The notes under the pieces were generated by a model that was not told the origin of the DNA, did not search any database, and saw nothing but the letters and a program-made list of their open reading frames with translations. Positions 50,216-59,676 of a stretch of 64,000 nt of DNA are shown here, piece after piece; the first letter of the stretch is position 1; every line of letters starts with the position of its first letter. This DNA comes from Paraburkholderia phytofirmans PsJN (GTDB taxonomy: Bacteria; Pseudomonadota; Gammaproteobacteria; Burkholderiales; Burkholderiaceae). The DNA lies in assembly GCF_000020125.1 (NCBI RefSeq), contig NC_010681.1, forward strand, positions 4,340,001 to 4,404,000, read 5' to 3'. The translations under genes were made by a program, and so were the position numbers.

Positions 50216-51115
50216 ATGGATCTGACTCTGCTCCGGGCGTTCGTCACCGTGGCTCGCGAGGGCAACCTCACGCGTGCCGCCGTGCAACTGCACCTGACCC
50301 AACCTGCCGTCAGCCTGCAAATCAAGCATTTGCAGGAGACGCTCGGCGTCACGCTGTTCACGCGGACCTCGCACGGGCTCTCGCTCACGCGCGACGGACA
50401 AGCGCTGCTGCCTCACGCCGAACGCGCGCTCGGCGCGGCGAACGACGTGCAGCGGGCGGCGCAATCGCTGCGTCACGAAGTACGTGGACGACTGCGGATC
50501 GGCACCATCCTCGACCCGGCGTTTCTGCGCCTGGGCGGCTTTCTCAAACAGCTCGTGGAAAGCTGGCCGCACATCGAGACGGCTTTGCGCCACGGCATGT
50601 CGGGCTGGGTGCTGGAGCAGGTTCGCGCGGGCGAACTGGATGTCGGCTACTACATCGGCTTGCCGTCCGAAGACGAACCGCGCGACGGCCCAGCTTTTTA
50701 CGCGCTCACGCTGACTCACTTCCAGTACCGCGTGCTCGCGCCGGCCGGCTGGAAAGACCGCGTGAAGGGCGCGCGCGACTGGCGTTCGCTCGCGGCGCTG
50801 CCGTGGATCTGGACGCCGCCCGCGTCGGCACATAACCGGCTGTTGACGCGCTGCTTCGACGAAGCCGGTGTGAAGCCGGTCAAGGTGGCGGAAGTGGACC
50901 AGGAGCCATCGATGCTCGATCTGGTCAAATCGGGCGTCGGTCTCACGCTCGCGCGCGACGCCACCGCGATCGCAGAAGCGCATGCGCATGCGTTGACCAT
51001 CGTCGAAGGTGTTACCGTGCCGACTCAGCTCAGCTTTATCACGCTCGCGCAGCGCAAGGAGGAACCGGCGATTGCCGCGGCGTTGAAGCTGATCGAACAG
51101 CAGTGGGCGACTTGA
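50216..51115 (+). CDS. LysR-family transcriptional regulator
   Basis: This 299-residue protein has an N-terminal winged HTH (MDLTLLRAFVTVAREGNLTRAAVQLHLTQPAVSLQIKHLQ, written over residues 1-40) and a C-terminal ligand-binding domain. It is divergent from mmsA, so it most likely controls mmsA and the GMC dehydrogenase in response to their substrate. In Pseudomonas, LysR proteins in this position respond to 3-hydroxypropionate. Confidence 0.92.
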   Translation: MDLTLLRAFVTVAREGNLTRAAVQLHLTQPAVSLQIKHLQETLGVTLFTRTSHGLSLTRDGQALLPHAERALGAANDVQRAAQSLRHEVRGRLRIGTILDPAFLRLGGFLKQLVESWPHIETALRHGMSGWVLEQVRAGELDVGYYIGLPSEDEPRDGPAFYALTLTHFQYRVLAPAGWKDRVKGARDWRSLAALPWIWTPPASAHNRLLTRCFDEAGVKPVKVAEVDQEPSMLDLVKSGVGLTLARDATAIAEAHAHALTIVEGVTVPTQLSFITLAQRKEEPAIAAALKLIEQQWAT

Positions 51116-51430
51116 GGATCGCGCGAATGGTTTTTGCGTGATGGCTCCGACAGCGCCGCCGAGTGCGCGATATGAGGCGCTCTCATGACAGCCGCAGCCC
51201 GTGTGACCATATCGCAAAAGGTAATCTGCGCGATCTGCTTACCCAGCGACCGCGGCCACTTGCCCCGCGCCTGAAACCACACCGTCACGCAGTTTTTGTT
51301 AGATTGAGGGTTCGCGCTCACGCGCCGGCTCTGCATCCTTTCCCGTTCCACCCGATTTGTCCTTCCCGGCAGCTTCGCCCCGGCAACACCGGAAGCCGCC
51401 GACCAATCCATCCTTCAACAGGAACCTGAC
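51116..51430. other. Gene-free spacer
   Basis: Nothing recognisable was seen in these 315 bp apart from the ribosome site AGGAA before the CYTH gene at 51431. Confidence 0.55.
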
Positions 51431-51967
51431 ATGGCACGCAACATTGAAATCAAAGCCCGCGCCCAGCATTTCGAGCAACTCCGCGAACGCGCGGCGCAGC
51501 TCGCGCCGGACGCACCGCTGATCTTCCGCCAGCAGGATTTTTTCTACGACGTGCCGCGCGGCCGTCTGAAGCTGCGCCAGTTCGACGACGGCACGCCGGC
51601 CGAGCTGATCTTTTATCAGCGCGACGACCGCGACGGTCCGAAGGCGTCGTATTACACGCGCAGCCCGGTGACCAATCCGGAGGCCATGCACGCGTTGCTC
51701 GCCACCGCGCTGACCACGCGCGGCATCGTCACCAAGGAACGGCATGTGTATCTGACCGGGCGTACGCGGATCCATCTGGATCGGGTGGACGGTCTAGGCG
51801 ACTTTATCGAACTCGAAGTGCTGCTCGCCCAGGACGACGACGAAGAAGGCGGCCACGCCGAAGCGCATGCGATGTTCGCCACACTCGGCGTGCCGGAATC
51901 GGATCTGGTGGCCGTGGCCTACGTCGATTTGCTGAGCCCGGACAGCGAGCCGAAGCAAGCGGCATAA
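51431..51967 (+). CDS. CYTH-domain protein (class IV adenylate cyclase / triphosphatase-like)
   Basis: This 178-residue protein starts MARNIEIKARAQHFEQL, with the IEIKAR form of the ExExK phosphate-binding motif. Later charged strands KLRQF, RSPV and ELEV fit the beta-tunnel fold. Members hydrolyse triphosphates such as thiamine triphosphate or make cAMP. The exact reaction cannot be read. Monocistronic by appearance. Confidence 0.82.
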   Translation: MARNIEIKARAQHFEQLRERAAQLAPDAPLIFRQQDFFYDVPRGRLKLRQFDDGTPAELIFYQRDDRDGPKASYYTRSPVTNPEAMHALLATALTTRGIVTKERHVYLTGRTRIHLDRVDGLGDFIELEVLLAQDDDEEGGHAEAHAMFATLGVPESDLVAVAYVDLLSPDSEPKQAA

Positions 51968-52020
51968 GACTGACGCAATCCAGGGTCGCGGGCGGCGGCG
52001 TCAGCGCGACCGGGGCCGCA

Positions 52021-52527
52021 TCAAGGTGCGGCTGTTCCTGGCGACAGATGCCCCAGCGGCAACGGGCCGTTGCGCTTGAACGTGGTGAGCACGATATTCG
52101 AGCGTACGCTGTCGACGCCCGGCACACGCATCAGCTTCTTCATCACGAACGTCGACAGATAATTCAGATCGGGCGCGACGATGCGCAACAGATAGTCGGC
52201 GTCGCCCACCACGGCATGACATTCCAGCACTTCAGGCAGCACATCGATCTGCTGCTGAAACTGCTCGATGATCGAATCGCCGTGGTGCTTCAATTTCAGA
52301 CTGGTAAACGCGGTGACGCCGAGTCCGAGTTTTTCCGGCCGGAGCACGACGCGATAGCCGTCCACCACCCCCACCTGTTCCAGCCGCTGCAAACGCCGTC
52401 CGATCTGCGACGGCGACAGCGGAACCTGTTCCGCTAATTGCTGATGCGTTGCACGGCCGAAGCGTTGAAGCACGTCCAGCAGCGCGAGATCGAAGTGATC
52501 CAGTTCCAACATGTCGAATATCCGCAT
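52021..52527 (-). CDS. Lrp/AsnC-family transcriptional regulator
   Basis: This 168-residue protein has an N-terminal HTH (LDHFDLALLDVLQRFGRATHQQLAEQVPLSPSQIGRRLQRLE over residues 9-50) and a RAM ligand-sensing domain. It is divergent from phhA with a 132-bp spacer, so it probably controls phenylalanine hydroxylation; phhR, the sigma-54 activator used in Pseudomonas, is absent here. ATG 52512 (MLELDHFDL) is an alternative start. The spacer contains two TTATTG repeats (52536, 52550) in AT-rich DNA. Confidence 0.92.
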   Translation of the reverse strand: MRIFDMLELDHFDLALLDVLQRFGRATHQQLAEQVPLSPSQIGRRLQRLEQVGVVDGYRVVLRPEKLGLGVTAFTSLKLKHHGDSIIEQFQQQIDVLPEVLECHAVVGDADYLLRIVAPDLNYLSTFVMKKLMRVPGVDSVRSNIVLTTFKRNGPLPLGHLSPGTAAP

Positions 52528-52659
52528 TGAAAGGCTTATTGATGCAGGATTATTGCATAACTAGTCCGTAAATTGCCTCTATTGCGCCCAGTCCGCACTC
52601 CTGCCGCTCTACACTTGCATTTCCGATACACACCAGCCATCGCTGTAGAGCGCAGCATC

Positions 52660-53550
52660 ATGTCCACCGCCAACACCGCCAAACTGAAAGAGCAATTCCA
52701 CGCCGGCCTCGAAACCCGCGCTGATTTCACGATCGATCAACCAACCGAGCGCTATGGCGCCGTCGACCACGCGGTATGGCAACAGCTTTACGCGCGCCAG
52801 ACCGCGCTGCTCAAAGGGCGCGTCTGCGACGAGTTTCTGGCGGGCATCGACACCATCGGCATGCCGCCCGACCGCGTGCCCTCGTTCGACGAAATCAACG
52901 CGAAGCTCGCCCCCGCTACGGGCTGGGAGATCGTCGCCGTGCCGGGCCTCGTGCCGGACCAAGTGTTCTTCGAGCATCTGGCGAATCGCCGCTTTCCCGT
53001 GACGTGGTGGATGCGCCGGCCGGATCAGCTCGACTATCTGCAGGAACCAGACTGTTTTCACGATCTGTTCGGCCACGTGCCGCTGCTGATCAACCCCGTA
53101 TTCGCGGACTACATGCACGCATACGGCCGCGCCGCGCTCGCTGCCCATGACGCCGGTGCGCTGCCGCTACTCGCGCGTCTCTATTGGTACACAGTGGAGT
53201 TCGGGCTGATCCGCGACGCGGCGAGTCCGAACGGCGTGAAGATCTATGGCGCGGGCATCGTGTCGAGCAAGGGCGAAACGCTCTACAGCCAGCAGAGCGC
53301 CGCGCCGAACCGTCTCGGCTTCGGTCTCGAACGCGTGATGCGAACGCGCTACCGCATCGACACGTTCCAGAAAACCTACTTCGTGATCGACGACTTCGCG
53401 CAGTTATTCAAGGTGGCGCAAACCGATTTCGCGCCACTGCTGGCAAAGCTCGTCGCCGAACCGGCGCTCGCTGCGGGCGACGTGCTCGAGCACGATCGCG
53501 TCATCACGCGCGGCTCGCAGGAAGGCTGGCTGGCCGACGGTGATATCTGA
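52660..53550 (+). CDS. phhA: Phenylalanine 4-monooxygenase
   Basis: This 296-residue enzyme hydroxylates phenylalanine to tyrosine with tetrahydropterin and iron. The iron ligands are visible: His134 and His139 in HDLFGH and Glu180 in TVEFGL. ATG 52660 ([16 protein letters not shown]) is chosen; an upstream TTG at 52573 would add 29 poorly conserved residues across the promoter. phhB follows after 94 bp. Divergent Lrp-type regulator. Confidence 0.97.
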   Translation: MSTANTAKLKEQFHAGLETRADFTIDQPTERYGAVDHAVWQQLYARQTALLKGRVCDEFLAGIDTIGMPPDRVPSFDEINAKLAPATGWEIVAVPGLVPDQVFFEHLANRRFPVTWWMRRPDQLDYLQEPDCFHDLFGHVPLLINPVFADYMHAYGRAALAAHDAGALPLLARLYWYTVEFGLIRDAASPNGVKIYGAGIVSSKGETLYSQQSAAPNRLGFGLERVMRTRYRIDTFQKTYFVIDDFAQLFKVAQTDFAPLLAKLVAEPALAAGDVLEHDRVITRGSQEGWLADGDI

Positions 53551-53644
53551 AAATCAAGGCCGACTGCGGGCAGACGTCATCCGTGAAAAAATAGGGATGC
53601 GCCCGCCCGCCGGCGTGCCTGTCCAGATCCAACGAGGTAGCACC

Positions 53645-53935
53645 ATGATTCAGAAACTGACCTCCGAACAACGCGCTACGCAGCTCGCCGGCTTGCACGG
53701 TTGGCAAGCCGTGGCAGACCGCGACGCGATCCAGCGCCAGTTCAAATTCGCCGACTTCAACGAAGCATTCGGCTTCATGACGCGCGTGGCGATCAAGGCG
53801 CAGGAAATGGATCACCACCCGGAATGGTTCAACGTCTACAACAAGGTGGAGATCACGCTGTCCACGCATGACGCCGGCGGCCTGACCGAGCGCGACATCA
53901 AACTGGCGACGTTTATCGACAGTATTACCGCGTAA
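53645..53935 (+). CDS. phhB: Pterin-4a-carbinolamine dehydratase
   Basis: This 96-residue enzyme recycles the pterin cofactor of PhhA. The signature [23 protein letters not shown] is present. ATG 53645 has GAGGTAG upstream; the frame is open further left but unconserved. It forms an operon with phhA. Confidence 0.96.
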   Translation: MIQKLTSEQRATQLAGLHGWQAVADRDAIQRQFKFADFNEAFGFMTRVAIKAQEMDHHPEWFNVYNKVEITLSTHDAGGLTERDIKLATFIDSITA

Positions 53936-54040
53936 TACAGACGAACTAATGCGTCTCAGGCGTGTTGATGCGTCGAACATCGGGTAGTTCGGCAGCAATG
54001 AAAGGGCATTGCAGGTAATCCCTTGTCCAAACCTTCAGTT

Positions 54041-54265
54041 CTACAGGCTATTCTTAAGGTGCACGTAAGAATCCCACGCTTGCCTGGCAATCCCGTCTAA
54101 ACGATCCGGTGATAGCGTGTGCTGACGCTGTACAATCATCAGCGCATACGGCTTGGAGAGCGCGCTTGCCTCCTTGCACAGAACGAGTTCGTCGCCGCTC
54201 GAAGGTGAGCGGGCGCGCCAGAAGTTGATCGCGGCTTCCAGTTCGTGAATGCTGATCTCGGACAT
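54041..54265 (-). CDS. DUF3717 family protein
   Basis: This 74-residue protein (MSEISIHELEAAINFWRARSP, then KPYALMIVQRQHTL) resembles a small conserved Burkholderiaceae family of unknown function. It is soluble, with one invariant-looking Trp in FWRARSP. It is convergent with phhB and divergent from the response regulator. Confidence 0.75.
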   Translation of the reverse strand: MSEISIHELEAAINFWRARSPSSGDELVLCKEASALSKPYALMIVQRQHTLSPDRLDGIARQAWDSYVHLKNSL

Positions 54266-54504
54266 GACTTCGTGATTGCTCTCAGGAAACGCCGGGTGGT
54301 CGAAAGTTTTCCTGGCCCTTCGGGAGACTGGTGCGATGTGACAAGGTTGAGAAGCGCCCGGTTGGCGTTTCGAGGCCGCTCAATGCCTGCTTCGTGGCCG
54401 CTTCGTGCCAGTTCGGTACGGCCACGCCGCACGCTGCCTGTGCAGCAGGCGCCCTGGCGAACCGCTTGCCCAAACGCCTAACCCATTGTACTTGAGCGAA
54501 ATCC

Positions 54505-55191
54505 ATGCGACTCCTTCTGATCGAAGATGACCGCCCCATCGCACGCGGCATCCAAAGCAGTCTCGAACAAGCCGGCTTCACCGTCGACATGGTCCACGAC
54601 GGCATTTTCGCCGAGCAGGCCCTCACGCAAAATCGCCATGAGCTGGTGATCCTCGATCTGGGTCTGCCCGGCATCGACGGCATGACGCTGCTCTCGCGCT
54701 TCCGTCAGAGCAATCGTCACACGCCGGTGATCATCCTCACCGCGCGCGACGAGCTGAACGACCGCGTGCAAGGCCTGAATTCCGGCGCCGACGACTACAT
54801 GCTGAAGCCGTTCGAGCCCACCGAACTCGAAGCGCGCATCCGTGCGGTGATGCGCCGCAGCGGTCCGCACGGCGACATGCCGCGTCCGGAAGTGTCGCTG
54901 GGCGGTGTGCGCCTGTCGGGCGTCGATCGCCGCATTTTCAACGACGACAAGCCGCTCGAACTCTCGCCGCGTGAATTCGCGGTGCTCGAAATGCTGCTGC
55001 TGCGTCATGGCCGCGTGGTCAGCAAGGCGCAACTGCAAGACCATCTGACGCATTTCGGCGGCGATCTCGGCGACACCGCGATCGAGGTCTACGTGCACCG
55101 GGTGCGTAAAAAGCTCGAAAGCTGCCGTGTCGAGATCGTCACGGTGCGCGGCTTCGGTTATCTGTTGCAGGAAATCCGTCAGGCCGCATAA
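54505..55191 (+). CDS. OmpR/PhoB-type response regulator
   Basis: This 228-residue protein has a receiver domain with phospho-acceptor Asp51 (VILDLGLPG), acidic pair at 8-9 and Lys near 101 (YMLKPFEP). A winged-helix output domain ends IVTVRGFGYLL. It resembles QseB/TctD. Its kinase follows after 134 bp. No target genes are evident nearby. Confidence 0.95.
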   Translation: MRLLLIEDDRPIARGIQSSLEQAGFTVDMVHDGIFAEQALTQNRHELVILDLGLPGIDGMTLLSRFRQSNRHTPVIILTARDELNDRVQGLNSGADDYMLKPFEPTELEARIRAVMRRSGPHGDMPRPEVSLGGVRLSGVDRRIFNDDKPLELSPREFAVLEMLLLRHGRVVSKAQLQDHLTHFGGDLGDTAIEVYVHRVRKKLESCRVEIVTVRGFGYLLQEIRQAA

Positions 55192-55325
55192 TCGTCAAGA
55201 AGGCCGCACGCTTTGCTGCGGCCTGACGGCGCCGGGCCGGCGCCGCGCACCCGGTGCGCACTTCGCCGGCATCCGGCGACATTTCGCGGTGCTTGCGCCG
55301 TTGCTCCTTTCCCGCGCGTTCGAAC

Positions 55326-56831
55326 ATGCCTCAGCCGGCCGCCAATAGTCTGCGCCGCACGCTGCTGCGGCGCCTCGCTGCTCCCCTTTCGCTGCTCGCG
55401 CTCATGAGCGGCCTGATCGCTTACTGGCTGGCGTGGCAGTACACGCAGCACGTGGTCGACCGTTCGCTCGCCGATCTCGCCACCGCCATCTCCAAACAGA
55501 TACAGATTGCCGGCCCGAATGCGCGCATCACGGTGCCGCCGCTCGCGCAGGCCATGTTCTCGGACCCCGTCGAACACCTCGTCTACCGGATCAGCACGGG
55601 CGAAACCGAAATTGCCGGTGATCACAATCTTCCGCTGCAAGGCACGAGCGTGCGGCGCATGCATTACGCGTACGTATTCGAAACGCAGCATCAAGGCGTG
55701 ACAGTGCGAGTGGCGCAGGTCCGGGTCGATCAGCCAACAGGCAATCCGATCGTCGTCGAAGTCGGTCAGCCGGTGCATCACCGGTTTCGCATCGCCGCCG
55801 AGTTTCTCGTTGCGATCATGATGCCGCTGCTGTTGCTGCTGCTGGCGGGATGGGTGATCGTGTGGCGCGTGGTGAACCAGCAGCTCAATCCGCTCACCGA
55901 TCTCGCCGATTCGCTGAACCGGCAAACTCACACGTCGCTCGAACCGGTCGACGAAACCTATGTACCGGTGGAAATTCGCCCGCTCACTGGCGCGCTGAAC
56001 GCGCTGCTCGGTCGCCTGAAAACGGCGCTCGACGGTCAGCGCAAATTTATCGCCGACGCCGCGCATCAACTGCGCACGCCACTCACCGCCGTCAAGTTGC
56101 ATGCGGAACAGGCAGCGGTCGCGCGCGATCCACAGCAAACCCTGGCCGCCGTGCGTGAACTGCGTGCCGCGGCGGATCGCGCGGTGCGGCTGTCCAACCA
56201 ACTGCTCTCGCTCGCACGCGCCGAGCCGGGCGAACAGGCGGCTCGCTTCGTCAACGTGGACATGGCCGCGCTCGCGTTCGACACGGGCGCCGAATGGGTG
56301 CCGCGTGCGTTGACGTTCCACGTCGACCTCGGTTTCCAGCGTCTGGACGACCCCAGCAACGGCCATCCGCTGATGGCGCGCGGCAATCCCGTGCTGCTGC
56401 ACGAGGTGATCGCCAATCTGCTCGATAACGCGCTCAAATATGTGCCGCCGTCGCGCTTCGATGGCGGCCGCATCACCGTGACGGTCTCTCAAACGGCGAT
56501 CGACGAAGTACGCATGGCGGAGATCATCGTCGAAGACAACGGGCCGGGCGTGCCGCACAACCAGCAGGCCGATCTCTTCAAGCGGTTCTTCCGCGGCGAC
56601 GGTCAGAGCGACGCCGGCGTGGATGGCGGCGCCGGTCTCGGCCTTGCGATCGTCCACGACATCATGGTGCTGCATCACGGCAGCGTGCATTACGAGGACG
56701 CCCCGGAAGGCGGCGCACGTTTCATCGTGCGTATTCCGCTCGTGCCGATCAGCGTGGAGAGCGACGTGGAAACCGTTGAACCGAGGCGCCCGGCAAAAAA
56801 ATCGGCGCACTCGGCGCCGGTGGATATCTGA
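55326..56831 (+). CDS. Sensor histidine kinase
   Basis: This 501-residue kinase has two membrane segments (about 20-40 and 160-180) that flank a periplasmic sensor domain of about 120 residues, then a HAMP-like linker. The H-box is DAAHQLRTPLTAVKLH (His near 246), followed by N, G1 and G2 boxes (NLLDNALKY, EDNGPGVP, GGAGLGLAIV). It resembles TctE/QseC. ATG 55326 is chosen over GTG 55254. Partner of the preceding regulator. Confidence 0.93.
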   Translation: MPQPAANSLRRTLLRRLAAPLSLLALMSGLIAYWLAWQYTQHVVDRSLADLATAISKQIQIAGPNARITVPPLAQAMFSDPVEHLVYRISTGETEIAGDHNLPLQGTSVRRMHYAYVFETQHQGVTVRVAQVRVDQPTGNPIVVEVGQPVHHRFRIAAEFLVAIMMPLLLLLLAGWVIVWRVVNQQLNPLTDLADSLNRQTHTSLEPVDETYVPVEIRPLTGALNALLGRLKTALDGQRKFIADAAHQLRTPLTAVKLHAEQAAVARDPQQTLAAVRELRAAADRAVRLSNQLLSLARAEPGEQAARFVNVDMAALAFDTGAEWVPRALTFHVDLGFQRLDDPSNGHPLMARGNPVLLHEVIANLLDNALKYVPPSRFDGGRITVTVSQTAIDEVRMAEIIVEDNGPGVPHNQQADLFKRFFRGDGQSDAGVDGGAGLGLAIVHDIMVLHHGSVHYEDAPEGGARFIVRIPLVPISVESDVETVEPRRPAKKSAHSAPVDI

Positions 56832-56849
56832 CTGTCTGGACAGCTCGAC

Positions 56850-56892
56850 GGGCGTCTGAGTCGATCGCCAACGTGATCGATTCAGACAGCCC
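56850..56892. terminator. Hairpin between convergent kinase and SET genes
   Basis: GTCTGAGTCGATC (56854-56866) pairs with GATCGATTCAGAC (56875-56887) with one G-T pair; GGGC/GCCC extend the base. The stem is 17 bp but T tails are weak. A bidirectional terminator is the likely role. Confidence 0.55.
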
Positions 56893-56897
56893 GCAGA

Positions 56898-57422
56898 TCA
56901 TTTCTTCTTCGCTTTCTTCGCTGAAGTCTTGCCTTTGCCGGCCGACTTCTGGGACTTGCCCGCACCCTTCTCCTTCTCCGGCGGCGCCAGCATCGTGCCG
57001 CGGCACTTACGCGCGCCGCAACGGCATTCATATTCCTTCTTGAGCTTCTTGGTCTGACGCGCGTCGATCACGAGGCCGTAATCGTAAAAGAGTTCTTCGC
57101 CTTCCGCGATATCGCGCAACGCGTGCACGTACACGTGACCGTCGATTTCTTCGGCTTCGCAGTTCGGCGCGCAGGAATGGTTGATCCAGCGCGCGCTATT
57201 GCCGTCCACTTTGCCGTCGATGACCTTGCCGCTGTCGAGCGCGAAATAGAACGTGTGATTCGGTTCGGCCGGATTATGCGGATGCCGGCGCAATGCTTCT
57301 TTCCAAGAGATCCGCTCGCCTTTGTATTCGATCAGGCGCTCGCCGGCCGCAATCGGTTCGAGGGCAAACACGCCTTTGCCGTGCACACCCGAACGGCGCA
57401 CGGCGATCCTGCGTGAACTCAT
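56898..57422 (-). CDS. SET-domain protein lysine methyltransferase with histone-H1-like tail
   Basis: This 174-residue protein has a complete SET domain: HGKGVFA near the start, the SAM-binding NHSC (residues 81-84), ELFYDYG (111-116) and a post-SET cysteine cluster CRCGARKCRG (133-141). The last 25 residues are almost all Lys, Ala, Gly and Ser, like bacterial histone-H1-type proteins, and may bind DNA. SET proteins are rarer in bacteria; the substrate is unknown. It is convergent with the kinase. Confidence 0.88.
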   Translation of the reverse strand: MSSRRIAVRRSGVHGKGVFALEPIAAGERLIEYKGERISWKEALRRHPHNPAEPNHTFYFALDSGKVIDGKVDGNSARWINHSCAPNCEAEEIDGHVYVHALRDIAEGEELFYDYGLVIDARQTKKLKKEYECRCGARKCRGTMLAPPEKEKGAGKSQKSAGKGKTSAKKAKKK

Positions 57423-57640
57423 TGAATGAATCCTTGTGAAGAACTGGGGGTGAAGTTTGGCAGCCGTCGAAAATGCCCGCGTCTCGCGCGCTGCTTTTTT
57501 CTGACGCGGATAGCAAACGCGGCGCCTTGCGAGCGCCGCGTCGACCTGCGACGCACGTGCGCCACAACCGGCATCCTACACGGTGAAGACGGCTTCGTTC
57601 AACCGTCAAAAAGACGCGCGCTGACGCCGGCTTGCCAACT

Positions 57641-58753
57641 TCACCGTTGTCCGAACGAAATGTCGCCGAACAATGCCTTTTGCTCGCGCGGTTGCGAACG
57701 CCAATACTGCGGCGGCGCTTCGACCGTCGCGCCGAGCTGCGCCGCGGCGTGCCACGGCCAACGCGGGTTGTACAGCAGCGCGCGGGCCAGCGCGATCAGA
57801 TCGGCGTCGCCGGCTTCGATCAGTTGCTCGGCATGCAACGGGTCGGTGATGAGGCCCACGCCGATGGTCGTGAGGCCGGTGGCTTCCTTGACCGCCTTGG
57901 CAAACGGGATCTGATAACCCGGTTCAAGCGGAATCTTCTGCAACGGCGAGACACCGCCGGAGGACACGTCAATCCAGTCGCAGCCGCGCTTTTTCAGCTC
58001 CTGCGCGAACGCGATCGTGTCTTCGAGCGTCCAGCCGCCTTCGACCCAGTCGGTCGCGGAGACACGCACGCCGACCGGTTTGTCGGCGGGAAAGGCAGCG
58101 CGCACGATATCGAAGATTTCAAGCGGAAAGCGCATGCGGTTTTCAAGCGAGCCGCCGTAGTCGTCGTCGCGCTGATTGGCGATCGGCGAGAGGAATTGAT
58201 GCAGCAGATAGCCGTGCGCAGCATGCACTTCCAGTCCGTCGACACCAAGCCGCGCGGCACGGCGAGCCGACGCCGCGAATGCTTCGCGGATACGGTTCAA
58301 CCCAGACGTGTCGAGCGCCAGCGGCGGCTCTTCGCCGGCCTTGTGCGGCAACGCGGACGGCGCGTGCGGCAGCCATCCGCCTTGCGACACCGGAATCAGC
58401 TGGCCGCCTTCCCACGGCGCGTGGCTCGACGCCTTGCGCCCGGCGTGCGACAACTGCATCGTGACCTTGATGTGCGAATGCTTGCGGATCGCGGCCAGCA
58501 CAGGCACGAGCGCGGCTTCGGTCACATCGTCCCACAGGCCGAGATCGCCTGGTGTAATGCGGCCGTCCGGCTCGACCGAGGTCGCCTCGATGCACAGCAT
58601 GCCGGCACCGGACAACGCCATGCTGCCGAGATGGATCATGTGCCACGCGGTTGCCTCGCCACGGTCGGCGGAATACTGGCACATCGGGGACACGACGATA
58701 CGATTGGGAAGCGTCACGCTACGCAGCGTGAGCGGAGAAAAAAGCGCGCTCAT
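57641..58753 (-). CDS. Old-yellow-enzyme-family NADH:flavin oxidoreductase
   Basis: This 370-residue FMN ene-reductase is of the YqjM/XenA class: SPMCQYSA with the class-specific Cys near residue 25, QLSHAGRKA, the catalytic HAAHGYLLHQFLSP and the dimer Arg segment RDDDYGGSLENR. It reduces activated C=C bonds; the natural substrate is unknown. Monocistronic by spacing. Confidence 0.93.
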   Translation of the reverse strand: MSALFSPLTLRSVTLPNRIVVSPMCQYSADRGEATAWHMIHLGSMALSGAGMLCIEATSVEPDGRITPGDLGLWDDVTEAALVPVLAAIRKHSHIKVTMQLSHAGRKASSHAPWEGGQLIPVSQGGWLPHAPSALPHKAGEEPPLALDTSGLNRIREAFAASARRAARLGVDGLEVHAAHGYLLHQFLSPIANQRDDDYGGSLENRMRFPLEIFDIVRAAFPADKPVGVRVSATDWVEGGWTLEDTIAFAQELKKRGCDWIDVSSGGVSPLQKIPLEPGYQIPFAKAVKEATGLTTIGVGLITDPLHAEQLIEAGDADLIALARALLYNPRWPWHAAAQLGATVEAPPQYWRSQPREQKALFGDISFGQR

Positions 58754-58835
58754 GGATTACGCCCAGTAGAAACCCGAGAGCGATCGAGCATAGCACCGCA
58801 AGTGATTTAGTGCTGGCTTGGCACTTTTCAGGCCT

Positions 58836-59549
58836 TTACGGTGTCGCCTCGACCTGATCGAGCCATTCGCCGAACATCCGTCGCGCGGCGGCTTCGAGCG
58901 CAGGACCGAACTTCGCGGTCTCGGCCCGCAACTGGCGCGCGTCGATGCCGTGGCCAACCAGCTCTCCGGCGTTGCCGATCAGCCAGGGCTCGAAGCGATC
59001 GGTACGAATCTCCGGATGACATTGCAGACCCAGCACATGATTGCCCCAGGCGAACGCCTGGTTTTCGCAAGCCGGCGTGGACGCAAGACGCGTTGCGTTG
59101 TCAGGCAGATCGAAGGTGTCGCCATGCCAATGCAGCATGGAAGTGTGCGCGCCATCCAGATGGCGGACCGGCGAAGCGCGGCCGGCGTCGGTTAGCGTCA
59201 GCGAGGACCAGCCGAGTTCGGTTTGACTTGCGGGATAGACGCGAGCGCCAAGGGCGCGCGCGATCAACTGAGCGCCGAGGCAGATGCCGAGAGTCGGCAA
59301 ACCCGCAGCGATGCGTTTCTCGATCATGGACAGCAACGGCACGAGCGTCGGATAAAGCGCGTCGTCGGTTGCGCTGATCGGACCGCCGAGCACCACCATC
59401 AGCGATGCGGAAACCGGATTCGGCGCTTCGATGCGGGCAAAGCCCACGTCGAGATAGCGGACCGGGCGCCCGCGCTCGCCGAGCACCAGCTCAAGACTGC
59501 CCAGATCCTCGAAGTGCACGTGGCGAATGGCCAGAACTTCGCGATTCAT
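58836..59549 (-). CDS. Class I glutamine amidotransferase-like protein
   Basis: This 237-residue protein has the GATase triad: Cys in GICLGAQLIA, His and Glu in GLQCHPEI. It is a stand-alone domain like those annotated as GMP-synthase-like or gamma-glutamyl hydrolase-type enzymes. No partner synthase is adjacent. It lies between the ene-reductase and the MarR gene on the same strand. Confidence 0.88.
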   Translation of the reverse strand: MNREVLAIRHVHFEDLGSLELVLGERGRPVRYLDVGFARIEAPNPVSASLMVVLGGPISATDDALYPTLVPLLSMIEKRIAAGLPTLGICLGAQLIARALGARVYPASQTELGWSSLTLTDAGRASPVRHLDGAHTSMLHWHGDTFDLPDNATRLASTPACENQAFAWGNHVLGLQCHPEIRTDRFEPWLIGNAGELVGHGIDARQLRAETAKFGPALEAAARRMFGEWLDQVEATP

Positions 59550-59676
59550 CGGCCTGTCCCACCTTCAGGTTGACTAAAGACTTGCCGCCACGCGGCACCA
59601 GTCGGCTGACGGGCGGCAAACGTCGCCCGTCGAAGCCGGCTTGGCAGTGTAGCGGATTGTCCCGGAAGAAGCCGCC

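Noticed and set aside
52573..52659. TTG-started extension of phhA
   Set aside because: It covers the likely promoter and is not conserved; ATG 52660 fits the family start.
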